Assembly: GCF_040833995.1 (NCBI RefSeq)
Contig: NZ_CP162137.1
Location: forward strand, 496,001 to 560,000
Origin: Leptospira sp. WS58.C1
Lineage (GTDB): Bacteria; Spirochaetota; Leptospiria; Leptospirales; Leptospiraceae
Length of the DNA stretch: 64,000 nt
Direction: 5' to 3'
A program made the position numbers and the translations under genes. This document shows, piece by piece, positions 8,188-17,733 of the stretch (within the stretch, counting starts at the first letter, position 1; each line of letters starts with the position of its first letter). A model generated the notes under the pieces. The model ran no database searches, was not told the DNA's origin, and saw only the letters and a program-made list of their open reading frames with translations.

Positions 8188-8507
8188 CTAGAATCTCCCA
8201 ACTGGGAGAAAAAGTTCCAAAAATTTTATCCGTTAGTTTCATTTAAGAAGAATCACTGCCTATTTTCTAAACGTTTTCAGAATATTTTTTAAGTTTCACA
8301 CAAAAAATTAGACAAAAAAGGGAACTTTTTCGAAACGTCCATTCAAACGCCAAAGTTATGTTTCGGTTCAAAGACGAATCGGGCAGAACTGTGAATAAAA
8401 TTTTGCACCTGGTCAAAAAAGTCAGACCTGGTTTGAGAAATTTGTCCGGCGCATTTTGTATTTTGGATTTGGTTTTCAAAAGTGATGAGAACCGGAGGTT
8501 CCTGTTA

Positions 8508-11500
8508 ATGAAACAGTTTGTTAGGATAACTAGGTATTATCTTCTGATTATTTTTTTTCTGCCATTCGTATCATGCTTAAGCGATATGAATTTTTGGAAT
8601 CGTGGTAATGTGGATTTATCCAAAGCGACTTGGTTGGTTGCTGAGAAAGTTCCTCTAATTACAGATCGTGGTGGATTGCCTGGAGGAGGTTCGACGCCCG
8701 TTCCTGTAAGCCAACTATTTAAGTTTGCCCCCGGAACAAAAGTAAGCATTAGTTCGCTCGGAGGAGCAATTGATCCAACTGGAACTACCATCGGAGATGA
8801 TTTCGATGGGGATGGTATTTTAAATGTTAATGAAACTACGACAAATGTTTGGGTAGCTGATTATCCAGTTGTAGAAGCATCTATTGCACCTCCAATCACG
8901 ATGAAAGTAGCAGTTTGGAAACAGGGCACCACTCTGCAAGATGATTTGGCGAATGAAATTAGTGCGGATGATCTTGAATCTGGAATTTCAGAGGGATCTG
9001 AAAAAATACACCAAACGGAATTGAATCTTAGGACAGTTCAGTTTCAGGATTCATACAGCAGTACTGTCTCAGGATCAGGCTCCGTTAGTGCTAGTGTAGA
9101 GTACGGGGTAAAGGGAGGGGTTGGTCCGGTCGAGGCGGGTATGAATTTTGGAATGAGTGCAAGCTCCAGTTGGGAAGCAAGTAACTCTGTCTCTGCAACC
9201 ACGACTAAATGGGCGGATCGTCCTTTTAAGAATAATTTAGACTCCGACTCTCAAAATCTAAAGGCGAATGCCTCTAGCCAAAAATCTAGAAAATATAGAG
9301 CAGATAAATCAGTAAAGACGGCAAGTGAAATGACCACTAAGCCTGATGGTGGTTATGTTCGTGCAGCCCTTTATATAAAAAATAATTCGGTGAATATGCC
9401 GGTTAAATTGAAAAACATCCTCTGCTCTTTGATGTTCGAGACACAAACTGGTGAATTGATCCCTGTGGAAAGTTTCCGTTTGTTAAAGGGAGATGGGAGT
9501 CCGTTTGAAATAGAAGTGTATGGGGATACCGAATTCGGACCTTACGTGATCGAAAAGACCGGACTAAACGGTTTTGAAGTGGAGAGAGCAATCGCTCTCG
9601 GATACAATCCGAAAATTTTTATCGTAGATTATGAAATGACTCACGTGAAGGATTCGAACTATCAATCCTCACTCTTAAACTTCTCTGGCGATAATTTGAA
9701 AGTAATAGAAGAAAATGCAAAAGGGAGAACAGCCTTAGTTAAAATTATCGGACCGAATAAGCGAGAAATGTATCGGGTTACTGCTTTTGACGCGATCGAT
9801 ACAAATGATTCGAATCCTTGTAAAGTTAAAACTGCAGGTGCTTTAGTTCCGGGTATTTCTTTGAAGAATGCCTTAATGCGAATTTCTTGTTCCGGGATCA
9901 TGGATATAGAATTCGATGATTACGTGATCGATTTTTCAGAAATTGCTCCTACATTAGGAGAATCTAAACTTCATATTAAAGGTATAAAATCTTTAGGGGG
10001 GATTCAGACTGTAGTTCCTTGTGAAACTCCAAGAGTGGATAAAATCGGATCGGATGGGCAGACTAGAACTGCCTGTGTTCAGAAGCCTATTAGCCAATGG
10101 ACGAAAGAAGAGGAGGAGAAGGCCGGAATCTGGGCGATATATTCCAAGGGGAAGTATTATTCTCCGACTGCGTATTATTACGATGGAGAAGGGCAGAATA
10201 AAACTAAACGTATCTTTGACGCTTCAGCGACCACTTTGCCAGCCTTTATGGTGAAAGGGGTAGAATCTACCGTTTGGGCCGGGGATACATACGATATAGT
10301 TTATGTTGCCTTAAAGGATCTTTTAAAAAAACAACAACAGTTCGGAACAAATCCTTTAGAAACGATTGATACTTCTTATAAACTTAATACAACTTGGGAC
10401 CTTGCATCAGTAGGGGCTCATCCGTATTATCCAAGCACTCAATCTTTATTTCTCGGAGACGCAGGTTTCGGAGAAAAGGTTCAGCTTGAAATCAAGTTAG
10501 AAAGCACAAATTATCTCCAAGCAAATTTTGGAACTCCGCAGACTGCAGGAGTATTTCAGTATTTTACGGATTTCTCATATTCCTACGGAAAAATTACGGA
10601 AGATCGTTATGACATGGACCAGGCGATGGATTTTGAGATCAGCTTGGGGATTGGAGGAGAACGGTCCGAGTGGATGCATATTCGGAAAGGAGTAATTCCT
10701 TACACATCTTCTCCATCCGAAACAGATAAATACAAATTAATGAGTTGTGGAAAATCTTTGGATCACACGAACCAGATTTTTAAAGTTTGCATTCAGCTTC
10801 CTAAAAAACATGTATCTGCAGATCCAGAAATCAGTTTAGTGAAACTCTATATTCGTCCAACTTTGAATAGTGCTTATCGCAGAGCGGCTTGGCCTTTGAA
10901 GTATTCTGAAGTAAGAAAGGTTCAAGCAAATTTATATGCTCCGATAGCAAAAGATAATACGAGTTTACTAATCTCTTCGTCTAGTATTATTTCCGACGGT
11001 GGAGGATCGTTTGCTGCCGGGGATTCTTTACGAGTTTTCGGAGATTCTAATACATACACAATCCAAGCAGTTGCTTCCACCGATTCTCAATGCGAGCCAG
11101 GAACTTCTAATCCTTCTTTATGCAGACTCATTACGCTGCAGTCTAGCACTCCTATTAAGCTACCTGCTAGGAGAACTACATCTGTTTATGTATTGGCGGG
11201 ACTGACTCAGCCTAACGTAAGACTTGCCGTAGAGAACGGATTTTTTACGGATTGGAATACGCAATATTCAAGTTTTACGAGTTCTCCGACTCCGGGCCTT
11301 TGGGAAACTCCACAATACCTTACTCTTTTTACGAGCAATACGCCTGTTAATTGCGCCACGTATTCGTTTAGCATTAGTTGTTTAGGAATAACAACGGATT
11401 ACTCCATTTTAAATTGGTTAGGTGGAGATAATCTAGGAGTAGCTCATTGGAATTCTTGGTCGGATGGAGGAAATCTTAGCAGCTTTGTGCAAGGAGGCCT

Positions 11501-13094
11501 TCCTTATCTGGTAACTCCGAATACTGGTAGATCTTATCGACTAGAACCGAATTCAAGTGATTTCAGTATCAGTACTAGTACTGGTACTGAACCTATCAAT
11601 CTTACTATAGGAGGGAAGAGTCTTACGATTTGGAAGAATGGAGTCAACTTATTCGGAAGGGTTTATGATATAGCTACTGGAACTTTCTCCTCGGTGGTTC
11701 AGTTGAACACTTCTGCCTTGATGGCGAATTCTAAGGTTGTGGCAAAAGATAATACGAACGGGATCGTGCTTGTCGCCTATGAATCTCAAACAACGAACCC
11801 GAATGATACTATCATAGTGAATAGAATTAAGATCGATCCGGATGGTACATTAGCTACCACTCCTGGAGCGACGATGGTGAGCAATCGATCCTATCTTGCT
11901 GGGACTCAATCTTCCATAGATCTTCTTCCGAATGGTGACCATAATGTTTTGGTTTGGAATGCTACCGCTGCAAATGGTGGTTCGAATACCTATCATTCTG
12001 GTTACGGTAAGATTGTTAGTATAGCGGGGAATGGAAATGCCGTACCTAATTCCGGGACCGAATTTACTTTCCTAAGTAATTGGAACGTAGCAAACGGCTC
12101 TAAATTACTTATTTCTGCTTCTGCTTTAGACGGGACAAATACTGGAATAATTTCCTACGCCCAGGTTACTGCAAGTAATACCTATGGGATTGCTGCTTTC
12201 TCAACGAACGATATTAACAGTGCTGGATTGATCAGTTCCCCTCCTGTCACTTTAACTACAGGGACAGCTCCTTTTTTACCTGTATATAATCGGCAGATTG
12301 TAGCTGTAGGATCTGGCACAGGCTCAATCTCCAGCTTGGTAACTGGAGGAGCTTACGTGGGTCTGTATGTAGTCACTAACCCATATTATCGAGGCTTTGT
12401 CGCTTGGTTGGATGGAAATGGAATTATCACCGGAAGAGGATTCGATATGGCTTCCGGCCAGAACGCGGCACCAATCGGTTCGGCAAATATAGTTCTGAGC
12501 GATGCTACGGGAGGGCAAAACTCGAATTTACAACTTGCGATGTTGTCATTTGTGGAAACGGCCATTCTCACTTATACGAAAGGAACCAGGGTTTACGTTA
12601 GGCCTATAAACATTAAGGAAGGAAATTCATTCGTTAATGCTCTCGCCCTGGATTCATCATCGACTGCTTCCTCAAGGAAGCCGACTTCCACAATGATCTT
12701 CTACGGGTCTACGGCTTATTCGGATTTGAAATATTTGGTGGGTTGGGAGCATACAGATGCTTCAACATCCAAAAAAACGATCAGAGGAAGGATCGGAAGG
12801 CTAAACGACTTTGCGAAGCCTGAGGGACTTTCTGAAATTATATTAAGTACTTCGAATGTAGGTGACCAAACTTCTCCTGTGACCAGTTATAAGATTTGGT
12901 CAACAGATGGGGGAGTTACTTATAATCGTAAAGCCTTAGTGACTTGGCTGTCTCAAGAGACAAGTCCGGGGATTGTTAAAGGCCAGGTTTTGGATCTGGT
13001 TAATTCTTCCATCCTTCCTTACGGCGCGAACAACTTCTTCGTTTCTCCATTAATTGAAAGGGAATATTCTCTCAAGGCAAAATTGTCCTTCTGA
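8508..13094 (+). CDS. PA/binary-toxin-B-like pore-forming lipoprotein, copy 1
   Basis: A 1528-residue lipoprotein; signal ends LPFVSC with lipid cysteine at about residue 23. Start chosen at ATG 8508, behind GGAGG. After a Gly/Pro linker comes DDFDGDGILN (about 97), like the calcium loop of anthrax protective antigen (PA), then WVADYPVVEASI. A Ser/Gly-rich alternating stretch (about 178-235) matches the position of PA's barrel-forming loop. YVRAALYIKNNSVNMPVKL, NFSGDN (Phe 392, where PA has its clamp Phe in a similar NF context), VKIIGP and ISLKNALMRI follow in the order of PA domains 2-3. The remaining ~1000 residues, including beta-propeller-like repeats (~1000-1500), have no PA counterpart. 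No N-terminal PA14/furin-cleaved domain and no receptor domain seen. First gene of a four-gene operon. The PA relation is by eye. Confidence 0.75.
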   Translation: MKQFVRITRYYLLIIFFLPFVSCLSDMNFWNRGNVDLSKATWLVAEKVPLITDRGGLPGGGSTPVPVSQLFKFAPGTKVSISSLGGAIDPTGTTIGDDFDGDGILNVNETTTNVWVADYPVVEASIAPPITMKVAVWKQGTTLQDDLANEISADDLESGISEGSEKIHQTELNLRTVQFQDSYSSTVSGSGSVSASVEYGVKGGVGPVEAGMNFGMSASSSWEASNSVSATTTKWADRPFKNNLDSDSQNLKANASSQKSRKYRADKSVKTASEMTTKPDGGYVRAALYIKNNSVNMPVKLKNILCSLMFETQTGELIPVESFRLLKGDGSPFEIEVYGDTEFGPYVIEKTGLNGFEVERAIALGYNPKIFIVDYEMTHVKDSNYQSSLLNFSGDNLKVIEENAKGRTALVKIIGPNKREMYRVTAFDAIDTNDSNPCKVKTAGALVPGISLKNALMRISCSGIMDIEFDDYVIDFSEIAPTLGESKLHIKGIKSLGGIQTVVPCETPRVDKIGSDGQTRTACVQKPISQWTKEEEEKAGIWAIYSKGKYYSPTAYYYDGEGQNKTKRIFDASATTLPAFMVKGVESTVWAGDTYDIVYVALKDLLKKQQQFGTNPLETIDTSYKLNTTWDLASVGAHPYYPSTQSLFLGDAGFGEKVQLEIKLESTNYLQANFGTPQTAGVFQYFTDFSYSYGKITEDRYDMDQAMDFEISLGIGGERSEWMHIRKGVIPYTSSPSETDKYKLMSCGKSLDHTNQIFKVCIQLPKKHVSADPEISLVKLYIRPTLNSAYRRAAWPLKYSEVRKVQANLYAPIAKDNTSLLISSSSIISDGGGSFAAGDSLRVFGDSNTYTIQAVASTDSQCEPGTSNPSLCRLITLQSSTPIKLPARRTTSVYVLAGLTQPNVRLAVENGFFTDWNTQYSSFTSSPTPGLWETPQYLTLFTSNTPVNCATYSFSISCLGITTDYSILNWLGGDNLGVAHWNSWSDGGNLSSFVQGGLPYLVTPNTGRSYRLEPNSSDFSISTSTGTEPINLTIGGKSLTIWKNGVNLFGRVYDIATGTFSSVVQLNTSALMANSKVVAKDNTNGIVLVAYESQTTNPNDTIIVNRIKIDPDGTLATTPGATMVSNRSYLAGTQSSIDLLPNGDHNVLVWNATAANGGSNTYHSGYGKIVSIAGNGNAVPNSGTEFTFLSNWNVANGSKLLISASALDGTNTGIISYAQVTASNTYGIAAFSTNDINSAGLISSPPVTLTTGTAPFLPVYNRQIVAVGSGTGSISSLVTGGAYVGLYVVTNPYYRGFVAWLDGNGIITGRGFDMASGQNAAPIGSANIVLSDATGGQNSNLQLAMLSFVETAILTYTKGTRVYVRPINIKEGNSFVNALALDSSSTASSRKPTSTMIFYGSTAYSDLKYLVGWEHTDASTSKKTIRGRIGRLNDFAKPEGLSEIILSTSNVGDQTSPVTSYKIWSTDGGVTYNRKALVTWLSQETSPGIVKGQVLDLVNSSILPYGANNFFVSPLIEREYSLKAKLSF

Positions 13095-13132
13095 AATATA
13101 CGAGAAAACTCTGAAATAGGTATTAGAATATT

Positions 13133-16100
13133 ATGAAAAATTTAAATAAATACGGATTAGGCGTAGAAATTTTATCCCGTTTTCTCGTTGGCTTTGGAAT
13201 ATTTTCCACGATCAGTTGTTTCGGTGATTTTAATCTTTGGAGAGGAGGAGATGTAGATCTATCCAAGGCTACTTGGCTTGCAACTAGAACAGTCCCTTTA
13301 ATCAAGGATAGAGGGGGGATTCCAGGTGGAGGGACTCCGGTAATCCCGATCAATGATCTATTTAGTGTTCCTCCTGGAACGAAAGTGAAAGCTGCTGCGT
13401 TGATGGGAGCGATCGATCCTACAGGAACGACAATCGTAAACGATTTCGACGGGGACGGAATACTGAACCAGTACGAGACTACTACCAATGTTTGGGTGGC
13501 CGATTATCCGATGGTGGATTCGCTCATTGCTCCGCCAATTACTATGAAAGTAGCCGTTTTAGAAGAAGGCCAAACGACGGCGAACAATGTTGAGAGCGAA
13601 TTAAATTCAGATGATATTGAGTCCACTAAAGATGAAGGAACCGAAAAAATTCATCAGAGTGAATTGAATTTAAAAACCGTACAATTCCAGGATCAATATA
13701 GTTCTTCGGCTAGTGCTGGTGCGAGTGTAAGCGGTAGTGTTTCAGCGAGCGTTTCGGTGGATACTGCAGTTGCCTCTGGAGGAGCCAATTATGGGGCAAG
13801 TTATAGTGCAAGCTGGGAAGCAAGCAATTCCATGTCTAGTACTACTACAAAATGGGCAGATAGACCATTTAAAAACAATATCGATTCTGATGCGACTTCC
13901 GTTAAGTCCAATGCTTCCAGCCAAAAGGCAAGGCAATACAGATCCGATCGATCCGGCAATACACAGAATAAAGTGACGACTCAGCCGAATGGAGGTTATG
14001 TTAGGGCGGCATTGTACATTAAGAATCAATCCGTGAATATGCCCGTAAAACTTAAACATATACTTTGTTCTTTGATGTTTGAATCACCAACAGGAGAATT
14101 AGTTCCTGTAGAAAGTTTCGAGTTATATAATGCGGATGGAAGTGTATTCGAGATCGAAGTATATGGAGGATCCGAATTTGGACCATATGTGATCGAACGA
14201 ACCAACTTGAATAGTGTCGAGATTGAGAGAGCGATTGCTGGAGGATTTACTCCTAAGATCTACATCGTAGATTATGAGATGACCCATGTGGAGGATTCGA
14301 ATTACAGATCCGCGTTACTAAATTATTCCGGAGATAATTTAAAGATAATAGAAGAGAATGCTAAAGGTAGAACATCTTTAGTTAAAATTATCGGACCAAG
14401 TAAGCGCGAAATGTTCCGTGTGGCTGCCTTTGACGCAAGTGACGCAAATAATTCCGATCCTTGTAAAACTACTTCTGCTGTTAGTTTAACCCCAGGGATT
14501 ACCCTAGAAAGAGCTCTACAAAAGATAGCCTGTTCAGGAGTAGAGATTGAATTTGATGACTACGTAATCGATTACACGGAAGTGGCTCCGACTCTAGGCC
14601 AATCCAGGGTGCATATGCGAGGAATCAAATCTATCGGGGGAATACAAACATCGATCCCATGTGAGAAGGATGCACAAGGAAATTATATTCCCTATACAGG
14701 TTCCGATGGAGTGGTGCGTAAAGCCTGTGTTCAAAAACCTGTAAGCAAATGGACTCAGGAAGAAATGGATAAAGCAGGGGTTTGGGCTGTTTATTCCAAA
14801 GGAAGATATTATGCCCCTAGCTCTTATATACAAGATCCAGATCCGAATGATTCTACAAAAAAAGTAAACCGTAAGTTCGATGCAAGTTCTCCCAATGCCG
14901 CTTATATGCTCCAAGGGATCAATTCGATTATTTGGCCGGGGGATAATTACGACTTAGTTTATGTTTCCGTAAAGGACTTGGTCCAGAAACAGAATCAGTT
15001 TGGGACGAATCCTTTGGAGACAGGTAAGACATTCAAAATGAATAGTCTTTGGGATCTCAAGTCTATTGGAAAACACCCTTATTATGCGGACAGCCGTTCT
15101 TGGTTCTTGGGTGATGCTGGACTTGGGGAAAAAATACAGTTGGAAGTAAAGCTGGACAGCACCAACTACCTTACTCCGAATTTTGGAACACCGCAAACTA
15201 GCGGGTTGATGCAGTATTTTACGAATTTTACATATAATCTTTTGAAGCAGGATAAAAAATTCACTGCAGAAGAAGCATTAGATATAGAGATAAGTTTGGG
15301 ATTCGGGGGAACTCGATCAGACTGGTATCATGTCTTAAGAGATTTGATACCGAGCAATGGAACTGATCCGTATAAACTGAAAAGTTGCGGAAAGAGTATA
15401 GATTTCGAAGCCCAAGTATTCAAACTTTGTTTCCAATTGCCTACACAACATCCGTTCGTAGACGGAGATGGTGCGATCGTAAAATTGTATATCCGGCCTT
15501 CTTTAAATAACGCATATCGTAAAACCGCATGGCCTTTAAGATATTCGGAAGTGAGAAAAGTACAGGGAAATCTCTATGCTCCGATTGCAATCAATGACAC
15601 TACAATACTTGTAGCAAATGACACTATTCATGCTTCAGTTGCAGGATCCTTTGCTCAAAATGATGTATTGCGCATACCAGGAGATAGCCAAGCTTATACG
15701 ATCAGTACTAGTCCGGTCAGCAAATCGTGTGAACCGAATAGCACCGTGGCGCCTTATTGTACGGAAATTACCGTATCTCCTGCGATCAAGAAAGTATCCG
15801 AAAGAACAACTACCGTATATGTGCATGCAGGATTAACCGCTCCGGAAATGAGACTAACTGTCGAAAGCGGTTTTTACGAGAGCTGGAACACACAGTATAC
15901 GAGTCTACCGGCTGACGGTTTATGGGAAACTCCTCAATTTTTACAGCTTATGACTGGAAATGGATCGATTACTTGTTCAACCAATCCATCTCATTCCGCT
16001 TGTTTAGGATTCTCTCCGGACTTCAATGTGATCAACTGGATGGGAGGTTATAATAAAGGGGTCGCTCATTGGAATTCCTGGGCAGACGGTTCTGACTTAA

Positions 16101-17692
16101 CAAATTTCGCAGGAACAGTTTTACCGGCTCTTACTTCGAATACAGGAAAAGTATTCAAGATAGAGGCAACGAATAAGGATTTCGATTTTAGTTTGAATTC
16201 TACGGCAAATATTCCTACGGAAGTAATTAACGTTTCAAATGGAAAAGGTCAAATATTAACGATTTGGAAAATAGGACAGGAGTTGAAAGGAAGAGCGTAT
16301 GATCCTCGCCTGGGAACTTCCTCCGAAGTCGTCAGCATAACGGCAAACGCATCCGGAAAATTCGTTGCAAAGAGTATCCCGGACAATTCTACGGGGGAAG
16401 TTATGTTAATGTATGAAACTGGGGTTTTGGCAACGAACGGCTCTTTGGTATATCATTCGATTAAGGTGGAATCGTACGAGGATACGAATAATCCATCAAA
16501 TAATCAGACCTATATCATCTTAGGAACGAGTGGTACGGTTACTACGGGAAGGATCTACCCTGCTACGAATGTTACTTCTTCGATCGATATTGCCGGTGGT
16601 GCTGATGGAAGGTATCTTGTATTCTGGAATCATGCATCCACTGCAATAAGCGCTCAAACAGTACAATACAGGCTCTTGAGTCCGGATGGTAGCGGAGGTT
16701 TTACTATATATACTCCGAGTAATAGCACATATATTTCTATCGCTGCGAGTACCGGAACTGCTTACAATAGATCTCAAATTTTCGCGAGCAGCGGATATAT
16801 GGGTATGGTGAGTATTCTGACTTCTACAGGGAATAACTATAATATTAATACCGGCTTTATGGACTTTCCTGGCGGTGGGATTAGGACTCCTTTATTAATA
16901 GATTCCTGTAGTTCTTCTTGTACTGTCGGAGGTCTCCCTACTACATTAATTGCGAATGATGTAATTAGATTACAAACTTATACGAGCGGTATCACAGGTT
17001 GGTTAGATGGAAACGGAATCGCCTGGGTTAGAGGACGTTCCCTAATTGAAGGAGGAGGTACCGCTGGCTCTGCTTTAGGTGCAAAATATCAAATCGATCC
17101 GGACAATACTTCTACAAATAAGATCTTCGACTTCAGGATTACGACGGTGAGTAATGATTATGCGTTAGCCTCTTATACTAGAGGAAATCGCATATACATG
17201 AGACCGATTTCCTTCCTAGATGCGACGGCTGTCGGAAGTCCTGTCCTAATGGATATGGCTACAAGTGCGAGCGCTAAGAAGTCAGGTGGTATCGTCTATT
17301 CCATTACAAATTCTGCACCTAAGTTCTTCAGTTTCTGGGAACATACTGATTCAATTTCCGGGAAGAAAAGTATTCGTGGAAGATTTGGAAGTTTAGCGGA
17401 TCTGACAAAACCGGAGGGAATTTCAGAAGTATATGTGAGTGCCTCCAATGAGTATGACCAAACGAGTCCTACTGCGGCAGCGGGGGTTTCCGTTATACCA
17501 GGGCAAGGGGCAGCAGTTGGGGGTGGGGTCTTTGTTTCCTGGCTTTCTGCTGATCCTGCAAAACCTGTGGTAAGAAGCGCTTCGATCGATTTAGAAAATC
17601 AGAATAAATTGATATATAAGGAAAATAACTTCTTCGTTGCTCCTTTAATTGAAAGAGACTATATCCTGAAAGCGAGTATATCCACTCGTTAG
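13133..17692 (+). CDS. PA/binary-toxin-B-like pore-forming lipoprotein, copy 2
   Basis: A 1519-residue paralogue of the preceding protein, colinear over its whole length. Signal ends FSTISC (cysteine about 29), then VDLSKATWLA, NDFDGDGILNQYE, WVADYPMVDSLIAPP, an alternating Ser/Ala/Val stretch (about 186-236), YVRAALYIKNQSVNMPVKLK, NYSGDNLK (Tyr 398 at the putative clamp position), VKIIGPSKREMFRV and ITLERALQKI. The middle and C-terminal domains also align, ending FFVAPLIERDYILKA. The pore core is the best conserved part; the barrel loop and propeller-like tail differ most. Two paralogues suggest a hetero-oligomer or two specificities. It starts 38 bases after copy 1 and ends 41 bases before the Rhs gene. 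Confidence 0.75.
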   Translation: MKNLNKYGLGVEILSRFLVGFGIFSTISCFGDFNLWRGGDVDLSKATWLATRTVPLIKDRGGIPGGGTPVIPINDLFSVPPGTKVKAAALMGAIDPTGTTIVNDFDGDGILNQYETTTNVWVADYPMVDSLIAPPITMKVAVLEEGQTTANNVESELNSDDIESTKDEGTEKIHQSELNLKTVQFQDQYSSSASAGASVSGSVSASVSVDTAVASGGANYGASYSASWEASNSMSSTTTKWADRPFKNNIDSDATSVKSNASSQKARQYRSDRSGNTQNKVTTQPNGGYVRAALYIKNQSVNMPVKLKHILCSLMFESPTGELVPVESFELYNADGSVFEIEVYGGSEFGPYVIERTNLNSVEIERAIAGGFTPKIYIVDYEMTHVEDSNYRSALLNYSGDNLKIIEENAKGRTSLVKIIGPSKREMFRVAAFDASDANNSDPCKTTSAVSLTPGITLERALQKIACSGVEIEFDDYVIDYTEVAPTLGQSRVHMRGIKSIGGIQTSIPCEKDAQGNYIPYTGSDGVVRKACVQKPVSKWTQEEMDKAGVWAVYSKGRYYAPSSYIQDPDPNDSTKKVNRKFDASSPNAAYMLQGINSIIWPGDNYDLVYVSVKDLVQKQNQFGTNPLETGKTFKMNSLWDLKSIGKHPYYADSRSWFLGDAGLGEKIQLEVKLDSTNYLTPNFGTPQTSGLMQYFTNFTYNLLKQDKKFTAEEALDIEISLGFGGTRSDWYHVLRDLIPSNGTDPYKLKSCGKSIDFEAQVFKLCFQLPTQHPFVDGDGAIVKLYIRPSLNNAYRKTAWPLRYSEVRKVQGNLYAPIAINDTTILVANDTIHASVAGSFAQNDVLRIPGDSQAYTISTSPVSKSCEPNSTVAPYCTEITVSPAIKKVSERTTTVYVHAGLTAPEMRLTVESGFYESWNTQYTSLPADGLWETPQFLQLMTGNGSITCSTNPSHSACLGFSPDFNVINWMGGYNKGVAHWNSWADGSDLTNFAGTVLPALTSNTGKVFKIEATNKDFDFSLNSTANIPTEVINVSNGKGQILTIWKIGQELKGRAYDPRLGTSSEVVSITANASGKFVAKSIPDNSTGEVMLMYETGVLATNGSLVYHSIKVESYEDTNNPSNNQTYIILGTSGTVTTGRIYPATNVTSSIDIAGGADGRYLVFWNHASTAISAQTVQYRLLSPDGSGGFTIYTPSNSTYISIAASTGTAYNRSQIFASSGYMGMVSILTSTGNNYNINTGFMDFPGGGIRTPLLIDSCSSSCTVGGLPTTLIANDVIRLQTYTSGITGWLDGNGIAWVRGRSLIEGGGTAGSALGAKYQIDPDNTSTNKIFDFRITTVSNDYALASYTRGNRIYMRPISFLDATAVGSPVLMDMATSASAKKSGGIVYSITNSAPKFFSFWEHTDSISGKKSIRGRFGSLADLTKPEGISEVYVSASNEYDQTSPTAAAGVSVIPGQGAAVGGGVFVSWLSADPAKPVVRSASIDLENQNKLIYKENNFFVAPLIERDYILKASISTR

Positions 17693-17733
17693 TAAGGAGA
17701 GAACGGAAGGTGATATTAGAGAATTAGGAACGA

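Larger units (their letters stand above)
7672..8507. other. AT-rich intergenic region upstream of the toxin operon
   Basis: About 830 bases between the thiolase-operon control region and the first PA-like lipoprotein. It holds one possible 43-codon ORF (7884-8015), a nested hairpin with T-run (8142-8187), a smaller hairpin TCTCCC-AACT-GGGAGA near 8209-8224, and presumably the promoter of the 17-kb operon. An in-frame extension of the downstream gene back to 8358 is unlikely to be translated because it would bury the signal peptide. Confidence 0.6.

Noticed and set aside
8358..8507. N-terminal extension of the first PA-like lipoprotein
   Set aside because: It would place about 50 residues before a clear signal peptide. 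ATG 8508 has GGAGG and directly starts the signal.
9040..9190. Low-complexity Ser/Gly stretch as a recombination artefact
   Set aside because: The stretch occurs at the same place in both paralogues and has a hydrophobic/polar alternation, so a functional hairpin is a better reading.
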